This document shows, in pieces, positions 5,641-7,097 of a DNA stretch of 7,097 nucleotides. The notes under the pieces were generated by a model. That model had not been told where the DNA came from and searched no databases. It was given only the letters and a program-made list of their open reading frames with translations. The position numbers and the translations under genes are program-made. The stretch is from Nitrososphaeraceae archaeon. GTDB taxonomy: Archaea; Thermoproteota; Nitrososphaeria; Nitrososphaerales; Nitrosopumilaceae. Location: assembly GCA_025922755.1 (NCBI GenBank), contig JAICHE010000057.1:1-7097 (forward strand), read 5' to 3'. How positions within the stretch are numbered: position 1 is the first letter of the stretch; every line of letters starts with the position of its first letter.

Positions 5641-6271
5641 ATATCTAATTCTAGTTGATAAAAACGATAATCCAATTGGAACAGAAGAGAAGGTAAAATG
5701 TCACCTTCCAAATGGAATTTTACACAGGGCCTTTACAGCACTTATTTTTGATAAAAATGGAAGACTTGTCTTGACAAGAAGGGCTAAAGAAAAAATGCTG
5801 TGGCCTGGAGATTGGGACGGAACAGTTGCCAGTCATCCTAGAGAATCTGAAACCTATGTTTCATCTGCAGAAAGGAGAATGCCAGAGGAGTTAGGAATTG
5901 AATGTAAGTTAGACTATTTGTTCAAATTTGAATATCATGTTCCGTACAAAGACATTGGATCTGAAAACGAAGTTTGCGGAACATTAGTTGGTCTTGTTGA
6001 CGAGTCCACCTCATTTAAAAAAATAGAGGGTGAAATCGACGAAATAAAATGGATTTCAGCTGAAGAGTTGCTATCCGAGCTCAAATCCAAGCCTGAAATC
6101 TACTGCCCTTGGATGATAATAGCCTTGGAATTCCTAGATAAATCTGAAAAATCAATGTTAGAAAAATATGAAAATATCTTCAAACCATGGATGAATCCTG
6201 AAATGCATAAAGCATTCCAACAAGCAATTAAACTTCATCTCCCAGACGATAATTGGAGATTAGTGGAATGA
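5633..6271 (+). CDS. idi: Type 1 isopentenyl-diphosphate delta-isomerase-like Nudix protein, catalytic Cys replaced by Ala
   Basis: Type 1 isomerase interconverts IPP and DMAPP, giving the allylic primer for prenyl synthesis. The 212-residue protein aligns well by eye with E. coli Idi. The matches are EYLILVD at the start, metal ligands H24, H31 and H68, TRRAKEK (48-54), a degenerate Nudix helix RRMPEELGIE (81-90) with E86, FEY (99-101) with Y101, ENEV (111-114) with E111 and E113, and PWMI (159-162) with W160. However, the E. coli stretch around catalytic Cys67 (WTNSVCGHP) reads WDGTVASHP here, so the cysteine is Ala66 (codon GCC, 5828-5830). The retained ENE and histidines argue against a general Nudix hydrolase. 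The operon position between IPP-making and IPP-using enzymes supports isomerase function, but activity without the cysteine is unproven. The start is GTG at 5633, with a good Shine-Dalgarno. It overlaps the next gene by four bases (ATGA). Most archaea use the unrelated type 2 enzyme. Confidence 0.8.
   Translation: MVEYLILVDKNDNPIGTEEKVKCHLPNGILHRAFTALIFDKNGRLVLTRRAKEKMLWPGDWDGTVASHPRESETYVSSAERRMPEELGIECKLDYLFKFEYHVPYKDIGSENEVCGTLVGLVDESTSFKKIEGEIDEIKWISAEELLSELKSKPEIYCPWMIIALEFLDKSEKSMLEKYENIFKPWMNPEMHKAFQQAIKLHLPDDNWRLVE
6255..6260 (+). promoter_or_regulatory. Shine-Dalgarno for the prenyl diphosphate synthase
   Basis: GGAGAT lies seven bases before the ATG at 6268, inside the 3' end of the isomerase gene. 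Together with the ATGA overlap it indicates coupled but independent initiation. Confidence 0.6.
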
Positions 6272-7097
6272 AAAACACCAAACCAATTGAAAAAAATGCC
6301 GAAATTGTAAACAAGTACCTAAAAACAAAATTAAAAGGAAATCCAAAGATGCTCTATGATGCTGCGGGACACCTAATAGTAAACGGTGGAAAACGGTTGC
6401 GACCATACATGGTAATTAAGAGCTGTGAAATTTTGGGAGGAAAGAAATCAAATGCAATGCCGGCTGCAAGTGCAGTTGAAATGGTTCATAATTTTACTTT
6501 AGTTCATGACGATATTATGGATAATGATGAAATGCGTCATGGTGTTCCCACCGTCCATAAAAAATTTGGAATGCCTGTGGCAATACTTGCAGGAGATGTT
6601 CTATTTTCTAAAGCTTATCAAATAATATCAGATTCCAAATTAAATCCTACTGCGACAAATCACCTTATCACTCGCCTTGCAAAGGCCTGCGTTGATGTAT
6701 GTGAAGGTCAATTATTTGACATAAAAATGGCAGAAGAGAAAAGAATCCCCACACAATCTGAATACATAAACATGATTGGCAAAAAGACTGCTGCTTTATT
6801 TGATGTATCGTGTTCTATGGGAGCAATTTGTGCCACAAATAAAGCAAAAGATATTTCAAATCTTTCTTCATTTGGAAGAAATCTAGGTATTGCGTTTCAA
6901 ATAACAGATGATTTGATTGGAGTTATGGGAGATCCCAGGATTACTAAAAAACCAGTAGGAAATGACCTAAGAGAAGGTAAAAAGTCGTTACCCATTCTTA
7001 TGGCAATAAAATCTGCAAAAGGTAAAAACAAAAAAGTAATCCTAAAGGCCTTTGGAAACCAAAAGGCATCTAAAAAAGATCTCAAAGATGCAGTTGA
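6268..7097 (+). CDS. Geranylgeranyl diphosphate synthase (trans-polyprenyl synthase), cut by window end
   Basis: The frame from ATG 6268 stays open to the window edge and gives 276 residues; the usual length is about 320-330, so roughly the last 50 are missing. It is a trans-isoprenyl diphosphate synthase, which adds IPP units to an allylic diphosphate. Seen in order are GGKRLRPYMV (40-49), the first aspartate-rich motif DDIMD (81-85), MRHGVPTVHKKFG (89-101), LAGD (107-110), CEGQLFD (145-151), GKKTAALF (171-178), the second aspartate-rich motif in FQITDDLIGVMGD (210-222), and the KK-x-x-P region GNDLREGKKSLPIL (231-244). F76, five residues before DDIMD, is the bulky aromatic that in archaeal enzymes limits the product to C20, so GGPP is the likely product. 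The usual second Arg after DDxxD (RRG) is His91. The second DDxxD motif ends in Gly, as I recall in some other archaeal enzymes. GGPP feeds archaeal ether-lipid synthesis. Confidence 0.92.
   Translation, partial: MKNTKPIEKNAEIVNKYLKTKLKGNPKMLYDAAGHLIVNGGKRLRPYMVIKSCEILGGKKSNAMPAASAVEMVHNFTLVHDDIMDNDEMRHGVPTVHKKFGMPVAILAGDVLFSKAYQIISDSKLNPTATNHLITRLAKACVDVCEGQLFDIKMAEEKRIPTQSEYINMIGKKTAALFDVSCSMGAICATNKAKDISNLSSFGRNLGIAFQITDDLIGVMGDPRITKKPVGNDLREGKKSLPILMAIKSAKGKNKKVILKAFGNQKASKKDLKDAV

Noticed and set aside
6897..7085. Minus-strand open frame inside the prenyl synthase
   Set aside because: The plus-strand frame holds the second aspartate-rich motif and the lysine-rich region there; the reverse frame is a shadow.

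Overview
The window looks like the chromosome of an ammonia-oxidising archaeon (Thaumarchaeota/Nitrososphaerota), most likely a marine Nitrosopumilus-like lineage. The evidence is an AT-rich genome, archaeal-type RNA polymerase subunit N and ribosomal protein S2, a class II archaeal tRNA, archaeal TATA elements about 27 bp upstream of first genes, and the pairing of an archaeal isopentenyl phosphate kinase with a type 1 (Nudix-fold) isopentenyl-diphosphate isomerase. The assignment is from recognition of the proteins, not from a database search.

Layout: bases 1-208 hold a possible C-terminus of an unidentified protein, a T-rich stretch and the promoter region of the first full gene. Bases 209-823 encode an archaeal translin/Trax-family RNA-binding protein that keeps Trax-like acidic catalytic residues. 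A convergent tRNA-Leu(GAG) lies at 842-929 on the minus strand. From 982 to the right edge all genes run on the plus strand with almost no spacing: rpoN, eno, rpsB, a MEMO1-family gene, mevalonate kinase, isopentenyl phosphate kinase, isopentenyl-diphosphate isomerase, and a geranylgeranyl-diphosphate synthase cut by the window end. Junctions range from an 8-base overlap to a 23-base gap, so this reads as one operon.

How the genes work together: the first half serves transcription (RpoN), glycolysis/gluconeogenesis (enolase) and translation (S2). The second half supplies membrane-lipid precursors. Mevalonate kinase starts the archaeal mevalonate route, isopentenyl phosphate kinase makes IPP, the isomerase would make DMAPP, and the prenyl synthase condenses these to the C20 GGPP used for archaeal ether lipids. 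The middle steps (phosphomevalonate dehydratase and anhydromevalonate phosphate decarboxylase in the modified route) are not in this window.

Main points of interest: the isomerase has alanine where the E. coli enzyme has its catalytic Cys67, although the other key residues are kept. One AT-rich element sits at the right distance to drive both the minus-strand tRNA and plus-strand rpoN. The tRNA-Leu/rpoN/eno/rpsB neighbourhood looks like a rearranged relic of the archaeal S9-type operon. No mobile element, CRISPR array or other repeat was seen.
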